Source: a bacterium (GTDB lineage: Bacteria; CLD3; SB21). Taken from it: a stretch of DNA of 37,932 nucleotides. The number at the start of each line of letters is the position of its first letter. Within the stretch, counting starts at the first letter, position 1. Below are positions 1 to 9,868 of this stretch, piece by piece. The notes beneath the pieces are model-generated. The model ran no database searches and had not been told where the DNA came from. It saw nothing but the letters and a program-made list of their open reading frames with translations. Location of the stretch: contig JAIBAF010000034.1 of NCBI GenBank assembly GCA_019695335.1, positions 1-37,932 on the forward strand. The letters run 5' to 3'. The position numbers and the translations under genes were made by a program.

Positions 1-2
1 AC

Positions 3-1454
3 AAAACAGGTATTTATGGACAGATTAAGAACATTAGAACATATAAATTGGATCAGGGCGTTCTTAAAATTCTTAAAGAAGATAAAAGAATGTATCAATT
101 TAGTAAAGACCTCCTTACGACGAACGTTACACCTGTTAATGGAGTTGCAGCCGATCAAAAGTCTCGTTGGTTATTTAAATCAGCCAACGATTGCGTGTCT
201 TATACTAATACGCCCATCGGGCTTATTCAGCAAAAATATTGGACAAAAAATGAAGACGATCCTGTTACTTATATCAATCACATTAAACAAGGCGTTTACT
301 TAGTTGGTACCCAGTCAGTAGAATATTTTTACGATCCTAATAACAATTCAAATGGCAGCAGCAGTATAACCAATTATAACATCGCATTCGATGCGAATGC
401 CGGATTGGTATTAACTACTGAGTTTAAAGATTCTAAAGGCGATCGTATTGTCAACGAAAACAGACCGGCATATTGGTTTTATTCTTCGATGAAAAATAAA
501 AACATGTTGACGCAAATGGCTGAACAAAGATTATACGATATTTCAGCAGCAGCAGGAGAAGTCTTAGTTTATGATCCGTCTCACCAGTGTGATGGAACTA
601 TTGAAAGTTGGATTCTACCTCATTTGAAATCGGCTAGCATCACTACTTGGAAGAATTGGTTGACTGCAGGAACAGATTGGAATAATGATGGTAGTATCGA
701 TTATCTTGATCAAATATGGCGTCAAAATGATACATATACTTCTAATAAAATAGGTTCAAGTTTTGTTTATTTCTCCAACTGGACAGTGGCTGACAACGAA
801 ACATCCAATCCGGGTAATTATGATTTGCCAAACGGCTGGAAACGAACTTCCAACATTACGGCGTACGACCGTTTCGGGCATCCGACGGAAGAACGTGGCC
901 TCGACGGCACTTACACGTCGTCCATATACGGTTATGGCGATGCGCTTCCGGTAGCCATTGCGCAAAACGCTCTGAATACTCAGATCAAATTTTTCAATTT
1001 CGAAGACCCGGCCAATGCATCGGGTGGAAAAACCGGCGCTTATTCTAAGAGTTATTCGGGAACTGTTGCCGAATTGTCGACGCCTTCCGTTACCGGAACG
1101 TACGTGATTTCCGGTTGGGTGAAGCCGACTTCGTCGACAACGATCAATGGCGTTTCATATCCGGCGAACGGCCAATGGCAATTTTTCGAAGTCAAAAACC
1201 TTGCTCAGAATACGACCTTATCGATCACAGCCGGCGCCGGTAATATCGACGACGTCCGAATTCATCCTGTGGAAGCAACCATGTCGACATTTACGTACGA
1301 CATTTTGACATGGAAAGTCACAGCCATATCGGATGCCAATAGCATCATAACGTATTACGAATACGATGATGTTGGGAGATTGATCAAAGTTTTTGATCAG
1401 GACAAAAATATGATCAAGAAACACACATACCAATACAAGAGAAACGTCAACTAA
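3..1454 (+). CDS. YD-repeat/Rhs-family protein, 5' end cut off by the window
   Basis: The frame is open to the window edge, so the methionine at base 48 is probably internal and the true start lies upstream. The last 50 residues carry a typical YD repeat (YYEYDDVGRLIKVFD), and another appears near residue 300 (TAYDRFGHPTEERGLDGT). Before the end is a beta-rich, carbohydrate-binding-like segment ending in DDVRIHP, a layout familiar from Bacteroidetes Rhs-type proteins. The gene stops 39 bases before the full-length Rhs gene on the same strand, so the two probably form one transcription unit and could jointly build the Rhs shell. Bases 1-820 are AT-rich and the remainder is clearly more GC-rich, which suggests a mosaic. 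Family call is sound; role is inferred. Confidence 0.75.
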   Translation, partial: KTGIYGQIKNIRTYKLDQGVLKILKEDKRMYQFSKDLLTTNVTPVNGVAADQKSRWLFKSANDCVSYTNTPIGLIQQKYWTKNEDDPVTYINHIKQGVYLVGTQSVEYFYDPNNNSNGSSSITNYNIAFDANAGLVLTTEFKDSKGDRIVNENRPAYWFYSSMKNKNMLTQMAEQRLYDISAAAGEVLVYDPSHQCDGTIESWILPHLKSASITTWKNWLTAGTDWNNDGSIDYLDQIWRQNDTYTSNKIGSSFVYFSNWTVADNETSNPGNYDLPNGWKRTSNITAYDRFGHPTEERGLDGTYTSSIYGYGDALPVAIAQNALNTQIKFFNFEDPANASGGKTGAYSKSYSGTVAELSTPSVTGTYVISGWVKPTSSTTINGVSYPANGQWQFFEVKNLAQNTTLSITAGAGNIDDVRIHPVEATMSTFTYDILTWKVTAISDANSIITYYEYDDVGRLIKVFDQDKNMIKKHTYQYKRNVN

Positions 1455-1493
1455 AAAATTCTGAATTTGGAATTTTAAAAAATTACAGATTTT

Positions 1494-4400
1494 ATGAAAA
1501 AATTATTGTTCGCTCTGATTTTTTGCATGCCGTTTTCTTTGCTTTTCGCACAGGAAGAAAACGTACAAAAGGCCGATTCTCAAAACGCTTTAAATGCACT
1601 GCCATGTGAAGAATGTGGCGGCGGTGGAGGTGGTGGTGATAATATTTCTCTTGAAAGTTATACTATTCAGGTAGTTGATGCTTCAACCATTCGCCTTATT
1701 GCGACAATCTTGACAAGCTATGGCGCCTCTACAGTTTTTACGTGTAGCCTGAAAGTGAATAATGTCACCCTGACGACAACGGCAACCAATGCTCAGCTTT
1801 CCTCAGGAGTCAATTATACTATTACATCAGCCAGCTTAGTTCCGTTTAACAATTACATGACTGAAGTTACAATTAAATACGGGTCGACGACTTCAGGTAC
1901 AGACGATATATTGCGAAATTTTCAGTTTGCTGCTCCTGAACCTTCTGCACAGGCAACCAACATTGGATTTAACACCATTACCACGTCTTCGATGAATGTT
2001 ACGTGGACGGCGGCGTCAGGGCCGCCAGCAGGTTATATTGTGTTACGCTCGACGGCATCTCCTAACACTGCTCCATCCGATGGCACGGTATACAGTATTG
2101 GTAATGCTTTAGGAAATTCTACAGTGGTGTATGTCGGTTCAGGAACGTCTTTTTCTTCCACAAGTCTTAGTTCTAATACAACCTATTACTATGCGATCTA
2201 TGCTTACAATGGGTCGGGAACGATTACGAATTATCGCACAACCTCTCCGCTGACCGGCAGTCAAGCCACGCCTGCGGCTGAGCCGACGAATCAACCTACA
2301 AATATAACATTTTCCAGTGTCAGTTTAACAGGATTAACCGTCAATTGGACTGCCGCATCACCGGCTGTTAATGGCTATCTTGTCATACGAAAAACCAACG
2401 GAGTTCCTACAGGCGCTCCGACGGACTTTACGACTTACGTTGTCGGCAATACCATCGGCGATGGTACGGTTGTCTATGTCGGCTCGGGAACTTCTGTAGG
2501 ACAAACAGGCCTGACTGCCAATACGAGGTACGGATATGCCGTATTTGCATACAACGGTTCAGGAGCCGGCACTAATTACAAAACGGCCACGCCACTGACG
2601 GGACTTGGGAGTACATTGGCGACCGAGCCGGTTGCGCAACCGACGTATATGACTTTTCCTATCGTAACTGAAACGTCTATCAAAGTTCAATGGGAATTTA
2701 GCGGCACTGCAGACGGTTTCCTGGTGGTCATGAAAGCAGGCAGTGCACCGACGGCATTACCGTCCGACGGAACCGAATATAATACAGGTGAAACCATTGG
2801 CGACGCCATTGTTGTAGGCAATACGGGGCTTGCATACGAAGGCGATAGCCAAACGAAATCAGTGGAACCGGGAGGCGGCAATCCAACGTATGCCATGGTT
2901 GCCTTATCGCTATCTTCTAATGTAAATTATTTTTTTAAAATATTTTCGTTTAATGGCGGGTTGTATACGGGGAGTTCAAATTATCTTACAACTAATCCGC
3001 TTTCGGGCTCACAATATACGATTGCATCCCAACCGGGCGCTCAACCTACGGGATTGAATTTTAGTTCCATCACGCCGGTCGGCATGACACTTGGATGGAC
3101 CGCGGCATCAGGTTCTCCCAATGGATATATTGTTCTAAGAAGGGCGGGTGCTGCTCCAACGGGAGTTCCCGCCGATGGGGCTACGTATACGGCCGGTTCG
3201 GTTATCGGCGATGGTACGGTCGCTTATGTGGGAAGCGGGACGTCATTTGCCGAATCGGGACTTGCATCGAATACGACGTATTATTATTCCATTTTTTCAT
3301 ACAACGGTGTTTCTGCGAATTTCAATTATCTTACGACAAGCAGTTTGAGCGGAAATAACACAACGATGGCGAGTGAACCGACGGCGCAAGCGCCGACTAT
3401 TTCATTTACGTCGATCACTACGAATTCGATGATCGTCAACTGGACGGCGGCTTCGCCTGCACCATCAGGGTATCTCGTCGTTCGTACGACGTCCACCAGC
3501 GCCGATCCGGCCGATGGGACAACATATGTGGCCGGTAGCTCGACTCTGGGTAACGGAACAGTCGTATACATCGGTTCCGGAACTTCGTTTACTTCCAGTG
3601 GTTTAAGTGCCGGGACGACCTACACCTATAAAATTTATTCATATAACGGTTCGGGATCGACGATCAATTATCTCATCGCGTCACCGACGACAGGAAATAG
3701 AGTTACCTTATCGAATGAACCGTCCGCACAACCAACCAATCTGGTCATCAGCCAAGTGACGTCGTCGTCCATGACGCTCAACTGGACGGCTCCGGCAACC
3801 GCTCCTACCGGGTATTTGATTCTTCGTCGCGGAGGAACGGTTCCGACAGAAGTTCCAGTCGACGGCACTACGTACGGTTCGACATTTGGTGCCAGTCAGG
3901 TTTTTATGGTTACCGGAACATCGACTAATTTTACCGGTTTGATCGATTACACGAATCATCACTATAAAATCTGGGCGTATAACGGATCGGGCGCGAGCAT
4001 CAATTACAATACCGTTTCGCCATTGTCGGGCAATCAATTTACATTGGTCGCGCCGCCGCCTGCGCCAACCGGCATCGAATTTAGTTACATAGGATCGGAT
4101 CGTATGAATGTAGGCTGGACTCAAGGCGCCACAGCGCCAGCCGGTTACCTGATTCTTCGTCGGGCCGGCGGCCCTCCGGGACAACCCGTGCAGGGAACGG
4201 CTTACACGGAAGGACAGAGCATCGGAAGTGATGGAACTATTGTCGATTTTTCAGGTAATATTCAGATGTATATGCAGGAGGCTGTCCGAACCGGTGCCGC
4301 TGAACCTTGTACTGAGTGCGGCGGCGGCGGTGGCGGCGTAGTCGAATTATACGTTACATCCACCGGCATGCAACCTTCAACAGCGTATTATTTTGCCATC

Positions 4401-7400
4401 TATGCATACAATAGCCCAGGTACGGGCACCAGCTACAGCAGCGGATTGACAGGCAATGCAACGACATTGCAAGCCGATCCGGCAGCGGTTAGCAATTTTA
4501 CGGTATCGCCGCTTACGCAATCATCCGTCAGTATTTCGTGGTCGGCTGTATCCGGTGCGACAGGTTATATTGTCATCCGTCAAACGTCGGTTACAACGGC
4601 AAAACCGATTGACGGTATTGTTTATGGGTCGCCCGGAACTGCGGCAGGTGGCACCGTTGCTTACGTTGGCAATGGACTGACATGTACGGATAATGGACTG
4701 GCATCCAGCACGACCTATTATTATTACATTTTTGCATATAACGGATCAGCCGCCACGACCAACTACGGCAACGGAGTGTATGTCCCGTATACCACGCCGG
4801 AAGGAAAGAATTATATTACTTCACAAATTTTTCTCAGGCCCGGTGTGCTCGATACGCACGTCGATACGCTGAATGATGTTTTTATTCAACAATCGTCTGC
4901 TTTCTCCGATGGCATGGGGCGGTTGGTGCAATCGATTGCTAAACGCGCGTCGCCTTCCAAAAATGATATTGTCACGGCCGTGGAGTATGATCTGTATGGC
5001 CGCCAATCCAAATCTTACCTGCCATTTGTATCGATCAATGGTGCAGGTGTGTTTCGGTCTTTTAGTATCGATAGTAGTTTAGCTTTTTATCAAAAAGGAC
5101 TGAACGGTATTCCCGTCAGCGCCAAACCTTATTCATTGACTAAATTTGAAAACTCACCTCTCAATCGTGTGATCGAACAAGGTGCGCCGGGTGAAACATG
5201 GCAGCCGAATGTCGGCGACTACAATGGCCATACGATCAAAAACTGGACAAGCGGCAACACTACCAATTCAGTAAGACTGTGGAAAACGGACGGTACCGGT
5301 ACCGGCTATTATGCCGCTAATGAAATCATCGTTCAACAAACGGTCGATGAAAACGGGCAGTCCGCCTATACTTATGTGGACAAGTCCGAACGCACCGTAA
5401 TGAAAAAAAGTATCAAAAGCAGTACGGATGTCATTACACATTACGTATATGATGATTTTGGAAATCTGAAGTTTATTATTCCTCCGGAAGCGCACGCAGC
5501 CATGCAAACATCGGGTACATGGAATATTAATTCCAATAACATCAAAACGCTTTGGTGTACCGAATTCTGGTATGACAATGAAAACCGATTGATCAAAAAG
5601 AAAATCCCCGAAGCGGATACGATTTTTACGGTTTACGATAAACTCGGAAGAGTCGCGCTCACGCAGGACGGGAAACTCAGAACCGATAATAAATGGATGT
5701 TTACCAAGTATGATATCATGGGAAGACCTGTCTTGACGGGAGTGTATTCTCATGGCTCAGCCGTTGGTTTCCAGGCTATGCAAGACCTGGTCCTGGCCGA
5801 TCCCGACGTGTATGAGACCCGCTCGTCCACCAACTATTCCGTCCAGCTCGGTTACACTAATAATGTGTATCCGAATATTGCCAATTGCGAAATATGGACG
5901 GCCAATTATTACGACGATTATAATTTCGATTATACCGGGGGGGACGACTACACGTATACCAGCGATACCGATTTTTCAGGCAATACGCCCTTCTATCGCC
6001 TCAAAGGCAAACTCACCGGAACGAAAACCCGGATTCTCCTCACTCAGCAGCAGCCTTACGCCGGATACAATCAAGCCAATCACTCCGAAGCTAATGTCGT
6101 GCTCAAAGATCAGATGCAGAGTTCCGGTACGATCGCAGCCAAAGAAATCGCTCTGGAAGGAGAAGTCGTCTTAAGCGGCGAGATGGTTTTAGAAGCGAAA
6201 CAAGATGCAGCAGGCAATCAATCTAAACAGGAGAAAGCTTTTACTGCGGCCGTGATCAGCCAGACGTGGCTGACGGCCGTGAGTTTCTACGATAAATACG
6301 GGCGTGTGATTTATACGATCTCGGATAATTCGATGGGCGGAACGGACAAGTCGTATACGGAATACGACTTTCCAGGCAAAGTTCTGAAAACCAAAACGAT
6401 TCATCAAACCACGGCTACAACCGTCACGGTGAAAAAACGGTTTGATTACGATCATGCCGGCAGGCTTCTCAAAACGTACCAACAGAATAATTCCGATTCC
6501 GAAATTTTATTAGCCCAGAATCAGTACAACCAACTGGGCACGCTCATTGAAAAAGATTTGCATTCCACGAATGGCGGTAGTACTTTCTTGCAGGCGGTGA
6601 ATTATACCTACAATATCCGGGGGTGGATGACGAAAGTAAACGATCCTTCCAATCTCGGCACGGATCTATTCGGCATGGAACTCAAATACGAAACGATTAA
6701 TTCCAATCTGACCGGCAGCGCGCAGTATAACGGCAACATCAGCCAGCAAATCTGGAAGACCGGCTCCACGACCAGCGGCTTTGGATACACGTATGATCCA
6801 TTAAATCAATTGACGGCCGCGATCTATGAATCGGGAGTAAATTTTGATACCGATTATGACAAATATTCTGAGAAAAACATTACCTACGACTTGAACGGGA
6901 ATATCAAAACCTTACAGCGATATTCAAGTTCACTGACCGATAATCTGACGATGACGCTGAGCGGGAATAAACTGATCGGGAGCGATGATGCGGTGGTCAA
7001 TTCGGCAATGGCAAGTGATTTTGAAGACAGAGGAAGTACTTACAGCGGAAGCAATATCGAATACACGTATGACGTGAACGGGAATATGACCGTCGATAAG
7101 AATAAAGGCATCACGAGCATTACGTATAATTATCTGAATCTACCGATCACCGTCAACTTCGGAGCGACCAAGCGTATAGACTGGACGTACACGGCAACTG
7201 GAGTGAAGCTGCAGAAGAAAGTCTATGACAATGGGCTGATACTGACGATCGATTACGTGAGCGGGTTCGTTTACAAAAACGAAACCTTGGACTTCTTCTC
7301 TACGGAAGCCGGACGTGTGAAGAAACTTGCGGGTGGTAGCCTGCAGTATCAATATAATCTCAGTGATCAATTGAACAATACTCGAGTCTTGTTTGCTGAC

Positions 7401-8291
7401 AATAACAGTGATGGATTTGCAGATGTTGTCGAGGAGTTTCATTACTATGCTTTTGGAATGAAGATTGAAGGCTTATCTACTTTAAATCCTGATAATAAGT
7501 TTATGTATAACGGAAAAGAATTGGTAGATAATTTTGGACTCAATTGGTACGAGTATGGCTGGCGCATGTATGATGCACAACTTGGAAGGTGGCATGAAGT
7601 AGATCCCATAGATGAGTTTTATTCACCCTATTGTTATGTTGGAAACAATCCGATTATGTTCATTGATCCTGACGGAACATCATACGAATACAATGTGGAT
7701 GCCGAGGGTAATGCTACTAGAATAAGTGATAAAGGTGGTGCTGATGTCGACTATTTTAATTTTATTGATGGTGATCTAAAGGGGTACAGCCTTATTGTTG
7801 ATCATGTAAAGGAACAAGTCATATTACAATTTCCAAACTTCAGTGAACCCCTGAAAGAAATTGTAAAAAATGTTGGGGCTGACCCATGGGGGGCTTCTGG
7901 CAAATTTTATGCATATGCCTCTTCATTGGATGCAGCACAGCAAAAAGCCACGTTTGAAGGTAGAAACAGGGCAACTTCGCTTGACTATGAAGCAACTAAA
8001 GACGGTGCGGCTGAATTACTGTCACTTGTCGCTGGCGGTGAAGTATTAGTTTTTATCAAGGAGCTTGGTTTTTCAGTTAAAGTAATGCGCTATGTTAACT
8101 CCTCTGGTTTTGGAATCAATCTTTATAAGAAGGGTGAGCGCTTACTTGGATTGGACTGGCACAAATTTAAGCTCGGCGGCAAAGTAACAGGAAAGATAGT
8201 GAATTTGCCGCACATTGATTTGGATAAGCTGGGTGTTAAACACTGGCCTTGGAAACAAATGGATCAATGGATGAGAGGTGTAAAAAAATGA
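1494..8291 (+). CDS. Full-length Rhs polymorphic toxin: signal peptide, FN3 array, Rhs core, variable toxin tip
   Basis: This 2265-residue protein is the only complete Rhs protein here. Residues 1-20 form a Sec signal peptide ending in FAQ. Residues about 148-1100 hold eight fibronectin-III-like repeats. Next comes a Bacteroidetes-type linker (DGMGRLVQS, EYDLYGRQ; similar to the DUF6443 region), many YD repeats, and the Rhs core at about 1942-2061 ([32 protein letters not shown]). In Rhs proteins the shell encloses the toxin and is cut near the DPxG motif. The last ~205 residues form a distinct tip ending in a His/Trp-rich segment (LDWHKF, LPHIDLDKLG, HWPW), perhaps a metal-dependent nuclease, not identified. 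Odd features: two CxxC-polyglycine motifs (Cys38/41 and Cys939/942), and DQLNNTR at residue 1958 where DHLGNTR is usual. Confidence 0.9.
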   Translation: MKKLLFALIFCMPFSLLFAQEENVQKADSQNALNALPCEECGGGGGGGDNISLESYTIQVVDASTIRLIATILTSYGASTVFTCSLKVNNVTLTTTATNAQLSSGVNYTITSASLVPFNNYMTEVTIKYGSTTSGTDDILRNFQFAAPEPSAQATNIGFNTITTSSMNVTWTAASGPPAGYIVLRSTASPNTAPSDGTVYSIGNALGNSTVVYVGSGTSFSSTSLSSNTTYYYAIYAYNGSGTITNYRTTSPLTGSQATPAAEPTNQPTNITFSSVSLTGLTVNWTAASPAVNGYLVIRKTNGVPTGAPTDFTTYVVGNTIGDGTVVYVGSGTSVGQTGLTANTRYGYAVFAYNGSGAGTNYKTATPLTGLGSTLATEPVAQPTYMTFPIVTETSIKVQWEFSGTADGFLVVMKAGSAPTALPSDGTEYNTGETIGDAIVVGNTGLAYEGDSQTKSVEPGGGNPTYAMVALSLSSNVNYFFKIFSFNGGLYTGSSNYLTTNPLSGSQYTIASQPGAQPTGLNFSSITPVGMTLGWTAASGSPNGYIVLRRAGAAPTGVPADGATYTAGSVIGDGTVAYVGSGTSFAESGLASNTTYYYSIFSYNGVSANFNYLTTSSLSGNNTTMASEPTAQAPTISFTSITTNSMIVNWTAASPAPSGYLVVRTTSTSADPADGTTYVAGSSTLGNGTVVYIGSGTSFTSSGLSAGTTYTYKIYSYNGSGSTINYLIASPTTGNRVTLSNEPSAQPTNLVISQVTSSSMTLNWTAPATAPTGYLILRRGGTVPTEVPVDGTTYGSTFGASQVFMVTGTSTNFTGLIDYTNHHYKIWAYNGSGASINYNTVSPLSGNQFTLVAPPPAPTGIEFSYIGSDRMNVGWTQGATAPAGYLILRRAGGPPGQPVQGTAYTEGQSIGSDGTIVDFSGNIQMYMQEAVRTGAAEPCTECGGGGGGVVELYVTSTGMQPSTAYYFAIYAYNSPGTGTSYSSGLTGNATTLQADPAAVSNFTVSPLTQSSVSISWSAVSGATGYIVIRQTSVTTAKPIDGIVYGSPGTAAGGTVAYVGNGLTCTDNGLASSTTYYYYIFAYNGSAATTNYGNGVYVPYTTPEGKNYITSQIFLRPGVLDTHVDTLNDVFIQQSSAFSDGMGRLVQSIAKRASPSKNDIVTAVEYDLYGRQSKSYLPFVSINGAGVFRSFSIDSSLAFYQKGLNGIPVSAKPYSLTKFENSPLNRVIEQGAPGETWQPNVGDYNGHTIKNWTSGNTTNSVRLWKTDGTGTGYYAANEIIVQQTVDENGQSAYTYVDKSERTVMKKSIKSSTDVITHYVYDDFGNLKFIIPPEAHAAMQTSGTWNINSNNIKTLWCTEFWYDNENRLIKKKIPEADTIFTVYDKLGRVALTQDGKLRTDNKWMFTKYDIMGRPVLTGVYSHGSAVGFQAMQDLVLADPDVYETRSSTNYSVQLGYTNNVYPNIANCEIWTANYYDDYNFDYTGGDDYTYTSDTDFSGNTPFYRLKGKLTGTKTRILLTQQQPYAGYNQANHSEANVVLKDQMQSSGTIAAKEIALEGEVVLSGEMVLEAKQDAAGNQSKQEKAFTAAVISQTWLTAVSFYDKYGRVIYTISDNSMGGTDKSYTEYDFPGKVLKTKTIHQTTATTVTVKKRFDYDHAGRLLKTYQQNNSDSEILLAQNQYNQLGTLIEKDLHSTNGGSTFLQAVNYTYNIRGWMTKVNDPSNLGTDLFGMELKYETINSNLTGSAQYNGNISQQIWKTGSTTSGFGYTYDPLNQLTAAIYESGVNFDTDYDKYSEKNITYDLNGNIKTLQRYSSSLTDNLTMTLSGNKLIGSDDAVVNSAMASDFEDRGSTYSGSNIEYTYDVNGNMTVDKNKGITSITYNYLNLPITVNFGATKRIDWTYTATGVKLQKKVYDNGLILTIDYVSGFVYKNETLDFFSTEAGRVKKLAGGSLQYQYNLSDQLNNTRVLFADNNSDGFADVVEEFHYYAFGMKIEGLSTLNPDNKFMYNGKELVDNFGLNWYEYGWRMYDAQLGRWHEVDPIDEFYSPYCYVGNNPIMFIDPDGTSYEYNVDAEGNATRISDKGGADVDYFNFIDGDLKGYSLIVDHVKEQVILQFPNFSEPLKEIVKNVGADPWGASGKFYAYASSLDAAQQKATFEGRNRATSLDYEATKDGAAELLSLVAGGEVLVFIKELGFSVKVMRYVNSSGFGINLYKKGERLLGLDWHKFKLGGKVTGKIVNLPHIDLDKLGVKHWPWKQMDQWMRGVKK
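1935..4795 (+). repeat. Eight fibronectin-III-like repeats inside the Rhs gene
   Basis: Units begin near 1935, 2280, 2626, 3030, 3373, 3717, 4056 and 4475, with a usual period of about 345 bases. Each starts with a variant of EPxAQPT, has a central WTAAS..GY(I/L)V(L/V)R strand, a GT(V/F)xYVGSGTS stretch and a YYxIFxYNGSG strand, as in FN3 modules. Unit 7 carries an insertion of about 40 residues that holds the second CxxC-polyglycine motif. The array is likely an extracellular stalk or adhesion region in front of the toxin-bearing shell. Confidence 0.85.
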
Positions 8292-8662
8292 TTCCAATAA
8301 TAAACGAATATAGTATAAAGCTTGTATATCGCATGATAGGGCAAGCAATAGAAGGTAATTTAAAACAGAAAGATTTTTATGAGCAGTGGCCGGATGAATT
8401 AGAAGGATTAGATGTGTTCGATATGATATTTTCGGATATCGAATCTGCAATTGAACATTTTCCCGGTAGATGGTTCGTACAAGAGTCTAATCACGAGCAG
8501 TGGCATAAAATGCCAGAATATTTCATTTTGTTGATTGATCAACTAGTTTTAGAAAAGACGACAAAGCCAATTGAAATCATTGCCTGTCGTGATTTTGTTT
8601 TGCAAGGAAAACCACTTTCACGTGAAATTATTCGAAAGAGAATAGATGATTTCTTTAAATAG
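8288..8662 (+). CDS. Candidate immunity protein for the main Rhs tip
   Basis: A 124-residue protein without signal peptide or membrane segment, hence probably cytoplasmic. Its ATG overlaps the stop of the Rhs gene (ATGA), which implies translational coupling and is the classic position of a cognate immunity gene. An in-frame start 39 bases upstream exists but would extend into the toxin coding sequence, so the overlapping ATG is preferred. It is acidic in its first half and has two tryptophan/glutamate-rich helices (FYEQWPDELEGLD, NHEQWHKMPEY). I do not recognise the family. The immunity role rests on position and size only. A cytoplasmic partner suggests a cytoplasmic target for the tip. Confidence 0.7.
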   Translation: MIPIINEYSIKLVYRMIGQAIEGNLKQKDFYEQWPDELEGLDVFDMIFSDIESAIEHFPGRWFVQESNHEQWHKMPEYFILLIDQLVLEKTTKPIEIIACRDFVLQGKPLSREIIRKRIDDFFK

Positions 8663-8758
8663 CTTTTCTGAAATTTGATTATTTAGTCTTAATTTGATAA
8701 CTACTTGCTTTCTCGGTTCTAGTGTCGCTCCAGTAGCCCCCACTACACCATCGTTTTT

Positions 8759-9847
8759 TTGAGTTTCTTGCGAGGGCGTGTCAAAAAACTCTCCGGTGGT
8801 AGTCTGCAGTATCAATACGACATCACCGATCATCTTGGGAATACCCGTGTGATGTTCGCCGACACGGGCGCGACTCCGAATGGTGTAGCGGACATGCTTG
8901 AATATAATTCTTACTATGCGTTTGGGATGAGAATAGAAGGAACGGGATTAAGCAGTTCATCTATCGATAATAAGTTTACATACAATGGGAAGGAACTTGA
9001 AGACGATCATAGATTGAACTGGTATCACTACGGCGCAAGATTCTACGACCCACAAGTGGGACGGTGGCACGTGGTGGATCCGCTTGATGAATTCCATTCG
9101 CCGTATATCTACGTCGGGAATAATCCAATTGCGTTTCTTGATCCTGATGGAGCTGGGGAAATGTACTTTGATGATGGAACGTACATTGGGAATGATGGCG
9201 TAGATGATGATAAAGTCTGGATGATTGCTGGTACTGAAGCCATAGAAATGTCTGTATCTCATACAGAATTGATGCTACTAGCGGCAACTTCATACGGAGA
9301 ATCATCGACAGCGAATGTTTCCAAAGAAGTGTACAGTATAGCAAGTGCTATTATCAATAACATGTCCGCGCGTGGTTCAAGCGCAACGATCACTAGTACG
9401 ATTGATGGTTTTGCATTTGCTGCATCTGATGGCAATCCAAGAGTTCAAGAGTTTAATGGCACAAGCATGGAAAATCGAAATGGTAAATTTATGCAGACAG
9501 CGGTTGCTGGAGCACTTAATGCTGTAAATGGTGGAGTCGATTATTCAAATGGTGCAACTCACTGGGCCGGAGACGACATAGGATCATCTGCAGAGAAAAG
9601 AGCAACTGGCGGATTACTATTTTCTAATGCTGCTCATGATCTTTTTGGACTCGGTAGTTCGTCAAAATCGGGTACGGGATACTGGTATGACGCAAGTGGA
9701 AAGGTCACTGGAACAAGAGGCACTTGGAATTATACTTGGGAAACAACAGCTGCATTTGGAGGAACGGTAAACGGAAATACAACAGGGAGTACTTTTATGA
9801 GAAAAACGAATGACTTTATAAAAGCTACGGGTGCCCCCAGATATTAA
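8759..9847 (+). CDS. Orphan Rhs tip: core fragment plus SleB-like cell-wall hydrolase domain
   Basis: Homology to the Rhs core starts abruptly at about base 8772 (GRVKKLSGGSLQYQY) and runs through DHLGNTR, FTYNGKELEDD, GRWHVVDP and DPDG at 9140. There is no signal peptide and no good start; the only upstream start is TTG at 8759. The following ~230 residues resemble the SleB/CwlJ hydrolase family: a LLAATSYGESS segment with Glu181 in the place of the catalytic glutamate, an AIxNNM helix, FAFAASDGNP, and a conserved-looking YSNGATHWAGDD near the end. The expected activity is peptidoglycan cleavage. The tip is followed 21 bases later by a lipoprotein, as suits a periplasmic target. It looks like a silent cassette that must recombine onto the expressed Rhs gene. 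The hydrolase call is by motif only. Confidence 0.65.
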   Translation: MSFLRGRVKKLSGGSLQYQYDITDHLGNTRVMFADTGATPNGVADMLEYNSYYAFGMRIEGTGLSSSSIDNKFTYNGKELEDDHRLNWYHYGARFYDPQVGRWHVVDPLDEFHSPYIYVGNNPIAFLDPDGAGEMYFDDGTYIGNDGVDDDKVWMIAGTEAIEMSVSHTELMLLAATSYGESSTANVSKEVYSIASAIINNMSARGSSATITSTIDGFAFAASDGNPRVQEFNGTSMENRNGKFMQTAVAGALNAVNGGVDYSNGATHWAGDDIGSSAEKRATGGLLFSNAAHDLFGLGSSSKSGTGYWYDASGKVTGTRGTWNYTWETTAAFGGTVNGNTTGSTFMRKTNDFIKATGAPRY

Positions 9848-9868
9848 GATTAAAAGGAAATCCGCAAA

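Noticed and set aside
16-303. Open frame of 95 codons at the window start
   Set aside because: It overlaps the longer YD-repeat frame, has no family features, and the other frame is open to the edge and continues in a recognisable protein.
1494-1620. Cys38 of the Rhs protein as a lipoprotein site
   Set aside because: It lies 18 residues after a good signal-peptidase I site (FAQ) and lacks a hydrophobic lipobox; more likely part of the CxxC-glycine motif.
3708-4184. 158-codon minus-strand frame within the Rhs gene
   Set aside because: Arg/Ser-rich antisense shadow of the FN3 repeats, without domain motifs.
5268-5753. 161-codon minus-strand frame within the Rhs gene
   Set aside because: Antisense shadow of the YD-repeat region; no recognisable motif or ribosome-binding site.
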